A stretch of 64,000 nt of DNA from Haemaphysalis longicornis (taxonomy: Eukaryota; Arthropoda; Arachnida; Ixodida; Ixodidae), in assembly GCA_013339765.2 (NCBI GenBank), contig CM023450.1, forward strand, positions 43,768,941 through 43,832,940, in the 5' to 3' direction. Numbering within the stretch: the first letter of the stretch is position 1; every line of letters begins with the position of its first letter. A program made the position numbers and the translations under genes. Below are positions 37,145-47,298 of the stretch, piece after piece. A model generated the notes under the pieces. It was not told the DNA's origin, searched no databases, and saw only the letters and a program-made list of their open reading frames with translations.

Positions 37145-37845
37145 CGATAACAGTCTCAAAGACCAGGCACACTTGTGCAAGCAAATCCTCTCCATCCAAG
37201 CAAACAACATTCTTCGACACTCCGATCCATCCAAGCTTCCCTTCATTCGTATCGTCTGGACCCCTGGCCATGCCTCCCTTCCTGGAAATGAGCACGCACA
37301 CGCGCTCGCCGCGAGAAATGACCACCGGCGCTCAGAGGAAGCGGACAGACAGATCCGGGTGGCTCCAAGACATCAGCTTCCATCATCCCATCCCACGAAC
37401 CTCTCAACTATACACTCACACTCGCCTACTACCGCACACAAAGAAAAACACTACCTCCACCCCACCACTCCCTGTCCCGCGCCGACGACCACGTCATGGC
37501 GGCAGCTCCAGACACACACGTTCCCCAAACTTACACCACAAACACCTCTCTACCCCACCCAATATCGCTGGCAACTGCCCGGCTTGCCAGAGCCCCACTC
37601 CACCCTCTACCACTCTGTATGGGAGTGTCCGCGTCCAACCAGACGGGCTCACCCCTATACGCATCCCCACCCTCTCCTCTGGGAGGCTGCTCTGTCCAGC
37701 ACTGCCCCGCACGACCAACAACGGCTGATCGAGCGGGCCCGCCGGATAGCGTCCGCCATTGGAGTCCTGGACTGAGGACCCCACTCATAGAGGCTGCTCT
37801 TCGGCTAACAAATGATCAATAAATTGTTTCACCACCACCACCACG
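37145..37845 (+). mobile_element. LINE 3' fragment with RNase H end
   Basis: The frame 37,173-37,775 is open for 200 codons. Residues about 25-45 include IRIVWTPGHASLPGNEHAHA, the WxPGHxxxxGNExADxLA signature at the C-terminal end of LINE RNase H domains. The rest is the post-RNase H tail, with a degraded Cys knuckle (YHSVWECP) and the terminal IGVLD stop shared with the copy at 20,838-21,250. After the stop come AATAAATTG and a (CAC)n tail at about 37,830-37,843. It is 5'-truncated inside RNase H, so RT is absent and the long frame is not an independent gene. Confidence 0.8.
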
Positions 37846-38271
37846 TCTATTGAGGATAGAAATTCCAAATATACTAAGCTCACAACTTCATATTACTGCA
37901 GGTTGTGAACATGGATGTGTAGAAAGATGTAAACCTGGTTCACCATCCACTACGGACGACACATCCATTGATAAGAGTGCTAGCGTCCATGGATAGACGG
38001 TTCTTATCTCTTTCTGTAAAGCCTACACCAGTACTTTCACTGCGGCTGTGATGTGAAGTTATTGCTACTTTATAGAAGAAAAGTTGAGTTGTTTTGCGGA
38101 CTGGACCTCTTAAATCGTTCTGTACAAGTAACAGCACACGCCCGATCAAACTTATAAGATAATACGCGCTTCAGATAGCACAGAACCCTTAACGCTTATT
38201 TCCCCCGCTCTTTCTTTATGTCCTACTTTTATTTAAATGAAAACATGCGCCAATAGTGGCCACCACTCAAA
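37846..38271. other. unassigned stretch
   Basis: Between the LINE tail and the SINE target site; no feature recognised. Confidence 0.4.
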
Positions 38272-38288
38272 AATCAATTGCTATAATA

Positions 38289-38449
38289 CGCGGCGGCCGC
38301 TTTTCTGATGGAGGCGAAAAGCAAAAACGCCCGTGTGTACGAGATTTCGGCACACGTTAAAGATCCCCAGGTGGTCAAAATTAATCCGGAGCCCTCCACT
38401 ACGGCGCGCCTCATCGCCTGCGTTGCGTCGGCGCGTTAAACCCTACAAT
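38289..38449 (+). mobile_element. 5'-truncated SINE with target-site duplication
   Basis: Same family as 33,687-33,920 but plus strand and starting at CGGCGGCCGCTTTTCTGATGG, so the tRNA head is lost. The body has CACGTTAAAGATCCCCAGG, AGCCCTCCACTACGGCGCGC and the CCCTACAATAATC end. Flanking direct repeats are AATCAATTGCTATAATA (38,272-38,288) and AATCAGTTGCTATAATA (38,450-38,466), 17 bp with one mismatch. With no A or B box it cannot be a pol III source copy. Confidence 0.88.
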
Positions 38450-38466
38450 AATCAGTTGCTATAATA

Positions 38467-39348
38467 AAAAATGGGAAATAGCTGCAGGGGTAATGGAAGT
38501 CGCCCCGAGAAGACACAAAGGGTCGAGGTCACCTTTTATGCTGCCTACCATGTGTTTTACGAGGGTCGTTCAGTAAGAACACAATAAAAAAGCCCACATG
38601 ATGCAATTGTGAACGCCGCGTTAAGGAATAACGTCACCGCTTTCATCGTTACGTTTACACTTCATTTGCGTCACTCAACCTCACTTGAAACTGCTCTTTT
38701 TCTTAACCTGTACGCATGCTATCGGCTGCGAGGCCACCCACCTTTGCGAAAGTCTTCGCAGCTTGTGGCGCTGCGCCCAAACAATGACAGCGCGTGGGCT
38801 TTGGCGGTACTTTTCCATTACTACCTGCCGTCAAACCGCCAAAACTTACGCCAAAGCATGTTTTTTTTCTTTACTTAGCGTATTGGGAAATAGCTTCACC
38901 CTCGTCTGATTGAACTTTTTTTTTGCGACCTTCGTTCCTAAAATCCATATATGTTGTACGGAACGCCTCTGCTATTAAGAACTCTAGTGCAGTTACATGT
39001 TCTAGGTTTTAAAATTTGGTTTTCAAAAAAGACGTGCTGCACAAATTAAAACGACAAAACACTGGTGTAGCTTACTCGTAGTTTTGTTTATTTTGTGCTT
39101 TTGCTATGTTTATTTTTAGCATTCGTTATTTTCATAACATGCAGGACAGGAAAGCTTAGTTGATGCTGCCTATTTTAAGACAATCACGACGTGGTTTTGA
39201 ACCAAGTGAGAGCGCTGCGGTTGTGTCATACAATGGGTTGTATGACACAAAAGCAGGGATAAAAGATGAAGTGCTAGGAATTAGACTAAGGGAAGCCTAA
39301 ACCGCATAGCAATATTTTGCTACCGCGCTGTTGCGCTCGTTATTGATC
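38467..39348. other. unassigned stretch
   Basis: No recognisable gene or element. Near 39,225-39,245 a short inverted motif (TGTCATACAATGGGTTGTATGACA) forms a perfect 10-bp hairpin around ATGG. Confidence 0.45.
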
Positions 39349-39363
39349 TCTCTGAATGTACGA

Positions 39364-39525
39364 GAGAGAGAGTAAATGTTTATTGAAAAAGGAGAAGAGG
39401 TCGGCCGGAGAAATTTATCTTGGGCCTGCTACTTCCCTCTGGGGGGAGGGTACTGGGGACAGAAAGAGAAAGGAATGAATATGGAAGGTATTGGGAATGA
39501 CAATGAAAGCAACAAATGAACTATG
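39364..39525 (-). mobile_element. very short LINE 3'-end insertion with perfect TSD
   Basis: A 162-bp insert flanked by a perfect 15-bp duplication, TCTCTGAATGTACGA (39,349-39,363 and 39,526-39,540). On the minus strand it ends in CAATAAACATTTA followed by (CT)n, the same kind of polyadenylation signal plus CT tail as the RNase H LINE at 24,920. It is therefore a severely 5'-truncated LINE retrotransposition of 3' UTR sequence only. Confidence 0.85.
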
Positions 39526-39540
39526 TCTCTGAATGTACGA

Positions 39541-42500
39541 AACGTCTCAAAACCATTATTGAACACCAGAATTACCTCAGCATATCTGTCCACCTGCCTA
39601 ATTGGGCTGTATGTCAGATATTACCCCACATAAGAAAGAAAATACGAGACGTACGCAGGAAAGCGGTTGCCTAACGAAGGCAGTCAAGAGAGATGATGTC
39701 AGTGAACAGCATGGTGACGCGGACAAAAGAACATGTTACACAAGCGCCGAATGCAGCTCACCGACATGTCAGTACGTAACCAAGCAGCCTAAAGAAAACT
39801 TCATTTAGAGACAATCACAATAGATGCGCACGCACAATGAAATGATGTGATATCAATCGCCGCCTCGGTTCAAAAAGAAAAGAATGACTCGTGGCCACGA
39901 GGGAGACGAAATAAAACGTTAACTCCGCCGCCGCCGTCGCAATCACCGCTGCCGTCGAAATCGCTGTTCCGCCGCACCGAGCACATCTCGTTTTGCGAGC
40001 GAGCCTCTGAAAGAAGTGCGCTAGGTAAAAAGAAAATAGCGGCAAGAAGATGAAGAGCCTGGGAACCGAGTAAGCATGGGGGGCGTGCCCTCTGAGCAGG
40101 TGCCCGCTGGGCCGAGGTCCTCGTCGCCTGGATGCCGGGGCGGGATAGTTCTTTCTTCTTTAGGTACGCACGGAGTCACTTGTCCAGAAAGGATATTTTT
40201 CCGCCGTGCGCTCCGCCAGTTCGACAAGTTTGATTCTCGAGCGCCGTGATAGCTGGAGGATGGGCCGTGGTGGGTGTGGCAGTGAGTGGCGTCGACGGAC
40301 GAGAACTCGCTCTTTCGGTACTCGGTGACTCGAGCTTGCTTTCCAGTTTATATGCCCGAGTTGGTTGGGTGCGTTTAAGATTCAACCCTTCTTTTGTCCT
40401 GTCAAAAAGTTTTGCGCTTTTTTTTCTTCTCGAAGAAGTGTTTCGCGCAGTCTATGTTTTATGATCTCAGTTGTCAATTCATGCATGAATGTTTTTTAGT
40501 GCGAAAGCAAACTTTATTTCGACTATGCTTTTGTAAAACATCTTCCGAACTGGCAATAATAATAAGAAAACGTTGCCGGGCCGGCGTTGAAACTTAATCC
40601 TTTAAGTTGCGAAGGCGACGCCTTACCGACTATGCTCCGCGTGTAGGTGGTTACTCATAAGCTTAGTGTTGTATGAGCGCGCTGCGCGCAGACATCACGT
40701 ACAACATTAACGTTTTAATTAACAAATGGTCAAACAACGCCCTATAGCAATGCCTAACTCGGGGGGAGAAAATGGCTAATTTATTCCCAAAACATTAACT
40801 TTCGTACAGCTTCACGTAGTGTTCACGCTGAAACCGCCTGTCACTATTTTATTTTGGTTGGTTGTGAACAATAAGATAGACAAGGGTTATCCTTAAATGC
40901 ATCGCGGCTTTTTTTAATGTTCATAACCTAACCTATTACATTTATCAACTCTGTATTTCTTGAACAATACCTTCCCTAATCGTCTTCTTGGAGATTTTGT
41001 CGAGAGACTATTTTGTTAGCCCGCCTGATGTGGGTTCACCCTCAGGCGGGCCTGGGCATTATGCCCATTATGCGTCAATGCTGTTAAAACATCTAAACAT
41101 TTTGTGCAGCGGTTACCATGGTTTTGCAGCCCTTCTGCTGATCGTTATTTTCTTGTCGCTTTGCCCAGTTTATCGGTTGTGCTTGAAAAATGCAGATGCA
41201 CTCTTAAACAATTCATTGGGTCTGTTTCGCCACATTCTTGCTTTCTGTTGCAAACGTGGTTTTTATAAACTCCGACTGCCGTGGTAACTCTGCTTCGTAC
41301 ATGGACCCCTCGCCGCCCATTGCAAAACGAATGCGTCACCGAGAGACAAACCTCGCCCTACCCAGCTTAGTCTGAAATTTCCTAATTTCACAACCCTCAA
41401 CTTTATTTTATGTTGCCAATGGCTCTCGTTTCGCCCCTCGGTGGTTGCGCGGTCATGTGAACCTTGCACATACCATCGGTCAATAGAACCACATGCCCTG
41501 CACAGGTCCACTTCTATTTCTCAACTTTACGTAAAAAAGACATTCAGACTAATCGGCTCTCTTATACACACGTTGCGTTTCTAAGCGTCGCACTCGACAC
41601 CGACTTTTTTGGGGCTGTTTAGGCGGATCGTAGTACCGTTGTTAGCAGAGTCTGATATAGATTAGGCACCTGAATGTCTGAAAAGACGAGTAAACGTAGA
41701 GCAGGAATAATCGAAGTCTTTGTGGAGATCTTCTGGCCAATATACAGTTAGGATCAATGACGTTTAAGTTTTCCTACAGTACACTCCTTACGATACTGCC
41801 AGTAGGGCGAGCCCTCAGTGCACGCGGAGTTTTCTTCGCGCTCCCATCCTGCACCCATTATATTTGAATCCCTCGCTTTTCTTTAAATAATACCGCTGGA
41901 AAAAAGTATAGTCTGTGTGGAAGTGCCTCTAATCGCCCCAGCTGATAAAACAACGGGATCGCAAGAGATCAACGCGGGGGCAGTGGCAGACATGGAATCA
42001 GCGTCGCGTGCTTGGAAAGTACTGTCGTTACCCATTCAGCCACCCGACGTAGTTGTTTCTTACGCGTTCTGAAGAAGGGTAGATATTTTTGAGGCGCTTG
42101 AAGGCAGAAGGACGCCGCCAGAGGCAATGCAACGACGTCGTGCCACGCAGCATTCAGAGCAGTGCGGCAACGTCGTTCAACGGACTGTGAGCATCGGGAG
42201 ATGGAATCAACGTAAGAGGGAGGCCATAAGCGCTGCCGCACGTCGAAGTACTTAGAAGCAAAGAGGCGAAGCAGGTATTCTTTGATTTTTAAAAAAACCT
42301 CTCGAAGGTGACTACATCTGTCTCCTATGAAAGTTCTGTAGCGAGTACCTGATAAAGAAGGAGGCAGAGGAAGCCTATTTGTTACGTCTTCAAAGAGTAC
42401 TCTACAAGAATATACTCTTGCTCTAAAGAATATGGTAACTCAGCGTATGGTGAAACTCCACTATGCCTAATAAATGACGTCGGATGCGAATACGGTTTCT

Positions 42501-43148
42501 CTATTATAGAACTCCGCGTGCAGTGATTTCTTTCAGTCTGGTTTTTAACACGCTTACAGCTCAGCAACGTGGTGTTTCTGTACTCACACATGGCTCGTCA
42601 AGGGTGTAGAAAGAGACAGCGGAATCGCCTCATTAGCTCCGTTCCATGGCATCCCAAGGCTGTTCCCTTACCGCGATTCATCAGCGTTGGACGTTTGTCG
42701 AGTGGGTGGGCACTGCTTAAGTGTCCGGGTCCGTCCGTCTCACCTTCACGCTTCGCAGAGTCGGACGTGCGGCCGCCACGCCTCGTGGGACATCTGGTCG
42801 TCGCGTTGGCGCACCACGCGCCCTTGGTAGTCGAAAAATAGAGCACGAAGACCGTCCAAGTTACGGCACGGTAACATATATATACGACAGTGCGCAGTGG
42901 GCGAGAGCTCTGTTATTTTTTCACCCCTTCGATCTCATCGAAATCGCGTAAACATATGTCGTCTATGTGTATGTTTGTTGCCAAATGGCCTATCTTGCAG
43001 CTATTACACAAAATGGTCGCACACTTCACTCGTTATTGTTTTCGTCGTTTTCAGTAATGTTTGTTACTCTCTGTAATGCTTTGCACAGGTTACCCACGAC
43101 AGCGAGCCATGTCATATCTCTCTCTTTCTTTATCTCTGTGACTCTCTG
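39541..43148. other. unassigned 3.6-kb stretch
   Basis: Apart from a possible tRNA-like remnant at 40,574-40,640, I see no gene, RNA or transposon motif. It includes a GC-rich block around 39.9-40.35 kb with (CCG)n-like trinucleotides. Confidence 0.4.
40574..40640 (-). repeat. possible decayed tRNA-like SINE head
   Basis: On the minus strand, GCATAGTCGGTAAGGCGTCG resembles an A-box region and GTTTCAACGCC, 40 bp on, resembles a degraded B box. No cloverleaf can be completed with confidence. Could be chance. Confidence 0.3.

Positions 43149-43193
<45 letters not shown>
43149..43193. repeat. (TA)n microsatellite
   Basis: About 45 bp of uninterrupted TA. Confidence 0.95.
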
Positions 43194-43194
<1 letters not shown>

Positions 43195-43552
43195 TTGAGA
43201 AAATGGTAGACGTACGATTAAAAACAAAAACAGTGGTTTACTGACGTTTCGACTGGAGGACCAGTCTTCACCTTGAGTAACATACAACGTTGGAGCACGC
43301 ACGCTTATATAGGTACAGAGGGTGTGCTGCAGTGTACCCTTTTTTTTAACAACATTGGCGGGTTGGGGCGAGGGAACAGGGAAGGGAGGGCATTATACAT
43401 GTGGCACTATACATGATGACAAACTATTTTCTTAAAAGCCCAGCAATATTCAACTTCATCCATAAAAAAAAAGACAGGGTAGGGAGCTGTTCAAAAACAC
43501 TTTTCATACGAATTACACGAATGTAATTCGTGTAATTCCATGTAATTCATGT
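43194..43552. other. unassigned stretch with a perfect hairpin
   Basis: Besides the hammerhead-like motif, 43,510-43,538 is a perfect inverted repeat with 13-bp arms (GAATTACACGAAT / ATTCGTGTAATTC) and a GTA loop, followed by imperfect repeats of TGTAATTC up to the SINE at 43,553. Confidence 0.6.
43241..43277 (-). other. hammerhead-like motif of Penelope-type elements (remnant)
   Basis: The minus strand reads GGTGAAGACTGG, TCCT, CCAGTCGAAACGTC: a 6-bp stem (GACTGG/CCAGTC) capped by TCCT and followed by GAAAC. This is the arrangement of stem II and the GAAA core of hammerhead ribozymes, and similar strings occur next to Penelope-like retroelements. The CUGANGA core is imperfect (the leading C is not present), so it would be inactive. 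No Penelope reverse transcriptase is visible. Tentative. Confidence 0.3.
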
Positions 43553-43720
43553 AATCCCACCCGGCGGGCATTTTTTCTCTACTTTCTTTGTTTCTTTCCA
43601 AATTCTTTATCTGTTTCAATTACCTACCACATCCTCCCCTTTGTTTCCGAGGTTTTCTTGACTGCCAACCCTTATTTCTGTCTTATTTCAACGAGCCCCT
43701 CATTTCCTATTCTGATTCGC
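43553..43720 (+). mobile_element. SINE fragment, same family as 13,757
   Basis: It starts at AATCCCACCCGGCGGGCATT (end of the tRNA T-arm) and continues with the T-rich body TTTATCTGTTTCAATTACC and TTCTTGACTGCCAACCC, with only scattered differences from 13,757-13,905. It lacks both promoter boxes. It runs into (TA)n at 43,721, immediately left of the tandem array. Confidence 0.7.
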
Positions 43721-43744
43721 TATATATATATATATATATATATA
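43721..43744. repeat. (TA)n at left edge of the array
   Basis: Twelve TA units directly abutting the first array unit. A counterpart TA tract lies at 47,487-47,530 beyond the inverted end of the array. Confidence 0.93.
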
Positions 43745-43926
43745 GATACGGGACGAGGGACTCGGTAAAGATACATATCAAGGTTGCAGTCGTCATTGCC
43801 AGTGCTATTCGGCTTTTTTTTTTTTTTTCGAAATATTTAATAGGGCCGAATGACGTGTGCTTGTCACGTTTCTTTGATTCATTGATAAATAAGCGAAAAT
43901 ATAAGTCGAGAAAAAATCCGCCGTTT

Positions 43927-43999
43927 TTCCGGGAGCGGGACTCGAACCCACATCTCCGCATAACCGGTGCGGTGCGTTAACCAATTACGCTATCCCGCA
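43927..43999 (-). tRNA. tRNA-like gene, array unit 1
   Basis: Minus strand, 73 nt. Acceptor stem TGCGGGA/TCCCGGA (one G-G mismatch), T8, D arm GCGT-AATTGGTTA-ACGC with A14, G18G19 and A21, anticodon stem CCGCA/TGCGG, loop CCGGTTA, 4-nt variable loop, T arm GTGGG-TTCGAGT-CCCGC. A and B boxes are therefore intact. The anticodon by position is GGT (Thr), but base 33 is C rather than the near-universal U, and the acceptor lacks the usual Thr G1-C72, so identity is doubtful. Upstream on the minus strand TATAAA lies about 37 nt and TTTAAAA about 24 nt before the 5' end, and TTTTTT lies within about 20 nt after the 3' end. It could be a true tRNA gene, a tRNA pseudogene or a SINE head. Confidence 0.6.
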
Positions 44000-44394
44000 G
44001 CGGCTTCTCTCTCGACTTTTAAAGCGGGGGTTTATATTTACAAGAGCTCTGAGGCCGGTCAACTAGCGCCGCCCCTCGACTACCGCGGGAGACGTAGAAC
44101 GTCTTCTTTCCCAGCGGCCGCCACGTAGAACGTGGTCGGAGGTCGGGGTTAGCAATTGGCATATCCGAACTGCTGGAGCCAGTGCCTCGTAATGCATGTA
44201 GCAGAACAGAGAGATACGGGACGAGGGACTCGGTAAAGATACATATCAAGGTTGCAGTCGTCATTGCCAGTGCTATTCGGCTTTTTTTTTTTTTTTTCGA
44301 AATATTTAATAGGGCCGAATGACGTGTGCTTGTCACGTTTCTTGATTCATTGATAAATAAGCGAAAATATAAGTCGAGAAAAAATCCGCCGTTT

Positions 44395-44467
44395 TTCCGG
44401 GAGCGGGACTCGAACCCACATCTCCGCATAACCGGTGCGGTGCGTTAACCAATTACGCTATCCCGCA
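44395..44467 (-). tRNA. tRNA-like gene, array unit 2
   Basis: Identical cloverleaf to unit 1. Its flank has one A fewer in the TTTAAA block and one T fewer in the AT-rich part. The T6 terminator is retained. Confidence 0.6.
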
Positions 44468-44864
44468 GCGGCTTCTCTCTCGACTTTTAAGCGGGGGTTT
44501 ATATTTACAAGAGCTCTGAGGCCGGTCAACTAGCGCCGCCCCTCGACTACCGCGGGAGACGTAGAACGTCTTCTTTCCCAGCGGCCGCCACGTAGAACGT
44601 GGTCGGAGGTCGGGGTTAGCAATTGGCATATCCGAACTGCTGGAGCCAGTGCCTCGTAATGCATGTAGCAGAACAGAGAGATACGGGACGAGGGACTCGG
44701 TAAAGATACATATCAAGGTTGCAGTCGTCATTGCCAGTGCTATTCGGCTTTTTTTTTTTTTTTTTTCGAAATATTTAATAGGGCCGAATGACGTGTGCTT
44801 GTCACGTTTCTTTGATTCATTGATAAATAAGCGAAAATATAAGTCGAGAAAAAATCCGCCGTTT

Positions 44865-44937
44865 TTCCGGGAGCGGGACTCGAACCCACATCTCCGCATA
44901 ACCGGTGCGGTGCGTTAACCAATTACGCTATCCCGCA
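44865..44937 (-). tRNA. tRNA-like gene, array unit 3
   Basis: Identical cloverleaf to unit 1, with the same TATA-like upstream block and T6 terminator. Confidence 0.6.
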
Positions 44938-45335
44938 GCGGCTTCTCTCTCGACTTTTAAAGCGGGGGTTTATATTTACAAGAGCTCTGAGGCCGGTCAA
45001 CTAGCGCCGCCCCTCGACTACCGCGGGAGACGTAGAACGTCTTCTTTCCCAGCGGCCGCCACGTAGAACGTGGTCGGAGGTCGGGGTTAGCAATTGGCAT
45101 ATCCGAACTGCTGGAGCCAGTGCCTCGTAATGCATGTAGCAGAACAGAGAGATACGGGACGAGGGACTCGGTAAAGATACATATCAAGGTTGCAGTCGTC
45201 ATTGCCAGTGCTATTCGGCTTTTTTTTTTTTTTTTTTTCGAAATATTTAATAGGGCCGAATGACGTGTGCTTGTCACGTTTCTTTGATTCATTGATAAAT
45301 AAGCGAAAATATAAGTCGAGAAAAAATCCGCCGTT

Positions 45336-45408
45336 TTCCGGGAGCGGGACTCGAACCCACATCTCCGCATAACCGGTGCGGTGCGTTAACCAATTACGCT
45401 ATCCCGCA
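45336..45408 (-). tRNA. tRNA-like gene, array unit 4
   Basis: Identical cloverleaf. The A run just 3' of the gene is one base shorter than in units 1-3, a variant shared with unit 6. Confidence 0.6.
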
Positions 45409-45806
45409 GCGGCTTCTCTCTCGACTTTTAAAGCGGGGGTTTATATTTACAAGAGCTCTGAGGCCGGTCAACTAGCGCCGCCCCTCGACTACCGCGGGAG
45501 ACGTAGAACGTCTTCTTTCCCAGCGGCCGCCACGTAGAACGTGGTCGGAGGTCGGGGTTAGCAATTGGCATATCCGAACTGCTGGAGCCAGTGCCTCGTA
45601 ATGCATGTAGCAGAACAGAGAGATACGGGACGAGGGACTCGGTAAAGATACATATCAAGGTTGCAGTCGTCATTGCCAGTGCTATTCGGCTTTTTTTTTT
45701 TTTTTTTTTCGAAATATCTAATAGGGCCGAATGACGTGTCATGTCACGTTTCTTTGATTCATTGATAAATAAGCGAAAATATAAGTCGAGAAAAAATCCG
45801 CCGTTT

Positions 45807-45879
45807 TTCCGGGAGCGGGACTCGAACCCACATCTCCGCATAACCGGTGCGGTGCGTTAACCAATTACGCTATCCCGCA
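45807..45879 (-). tRNA. tRNA-like gene, array unit 5
   Basis: Identical cloverleaf. The unit carries private changes outside the gene (a TATCTAAT variant and a short deletion in the GTGTGCTTGTCAC region). Confidence 0.6.
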
Positions 45880-46281
45880 GCGGCTTCTCTCTCGACTTTT
45901 AAAGCGGGGGTTTATATTTACAAGAGCTCTGAGGCCGGTCAACTAGCGCCGCCCCTCGACTACCGCGGGAGACGTAGAACGTCTTCTTTCCCAGCGGCCG
46001 CCACGTAGAACGTGGTCGGAGGTCGGGGTTAGCAATTGGCATATCCGAACTGCTGGAGCCAGTGCCTCGTAATGCATGTAGCAGAACAGAGAGATACGGG
46101 ACGAGGGACTCGGTAAAGATACATATCAAGGTTGCAGTCGTCATTGCCAGTGCTATTCGGCTTTTTTTTTTTTTTTTTTTTTTTCGAAATATTTAATAGG
46201 GCCGAATGACGTGTGCTTGTCACGTTTCTTTGATTCATTGATAAATAAGCGAAAATATAAGTCGAGAAAAAATCCGCCGTT

Positions 46282-46354
46282 TTCCGGGAGCGGGACTCGA
46301 ACCCACATCTCCGCATAACCGGTGCGGTGCGTTAACCAATTACGCTATCCCGCA
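46282..46354 (-). tRNA. tRNA-like gene, array unit 6
   Basis: Identical cloverleaf. It shares the shortened 3' A run with unit 4 and has the longest T-tract of the array (23). Confidence 0.6.
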
Positions 46355-46753
46355 GCGGCTTCTCTCTCGACTTTTAAAGCGGGGGTTTATATTTACAAGA
46401 GCTCTGAGGCCGGTCAACTAGCGCCGCCCCTCGACTACCGCGGGAGACGTAGAACGTCTTCTTCCCAGCGGCCGCCACGTAGAACGTGGTCGGAGGTCGG
46501 GGTTAGCAATTGGCATATCCGAACTGCTGGAGCCAGTGCCTCGTAATGCATGTAGCAGAACAGAGAGATACGGGACGAGGGACTCGGTAAAGATACATAT
46601 CAAGGTTGCAGTCGTCATTGCCAGTGCTATTCGGTTTTTTTTTTTTTTTTTTTTTCGAAATATTTAATAGGGCCGAATGACGTGTGCTTGTCACGTTTCT
46701 TTGATTCATTGATAAATAAGCGAAAATATAAGTCGAGAAAAAATCCGCCGTTT

Positions 46754-46826
46754 TTCCGGGAGCGGGACTCGAACCCACATCTCCGCATAACCGGTGCGGT
46801 GCGTTAACCAATTACGCTATCCCGCA
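46754..46826 (-). tRNA. tRNA-like gene, array unit 7
   Basis: Identical cloverleaf. The upstream block has one A/T fewer (GACTTTAAAG on the plus strand). Confidence 0.6.
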
Positions 46827-47225
46827 GCGGCTTCTCTCTCGACTTTAAAGCGGGGGTTTATATTTACAAGAGCTCTGAGGCCGGTCAACTAGCGCCGCCC
46901 CTCGACTACCGCGGGAGACGTAGAACGTCTTCTTTCCCAGCGGCCGCCACGTAGAACGTGGTCGGAGGTCGGGGTTAGCAATTGGCATATCCGAACTGCT
47001 GGAGCCAGTGCCTCGTAATGCATGTAGCAGAACAGAGAGATACGGGACGAGGGACTCGGTAAAGATACATATCAAGGTTGCAGTCGTCATTGCCAGTGCT
47101 ATTCGGCTTTTTTTTTTTTTTTTTTTTCGAAATATTTAATAGGGCCGAATGACGTGTGCTTGTCACGTTTCTTTGATTCATTGATAAATAAGCGAAAATA
47201 TAAGTCGAGAAAAAATCCGCCGTTT

Positions 47226-47298
47226 TTCCGGGAGCGGGACTCGAACCCACATCTCCGCATAACCGGTGCGGTGCGTTAACCAATTACGCTATCCCGCA
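47226..47298 (-). tRNA. tRNA-like gene, array unit 8
   Basis: Identical cloverleaf. This unit is cut short 35 bp beyond the gene (upstream side on the minus strand) by the inversion junction near 47,333. It keeps the TTTAAAA block but has lost the TATAAA, so it may have a weaker promoter. Confidence 0.58.

Noticed and set aside
37270..37822. Several overlapping open frames of 85-200 codons on both strands
   Set aside because: Only the frame with the WTPGHASLPGNE motif is meaningful (LINE RNase H tail). The rest are shadow frames in a Pro/Thr-rich, C-rich sequence.
44019..47283. Family of near-identical open frames of 81-148 codons on the minus strand of the array
   Set aside because: They recur because the DNA unit recurs, run through the tRNA-like gene and the T-tract (poly-Lys), and their ends shift with each T-tract length change. 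This is not a conserved protein family.
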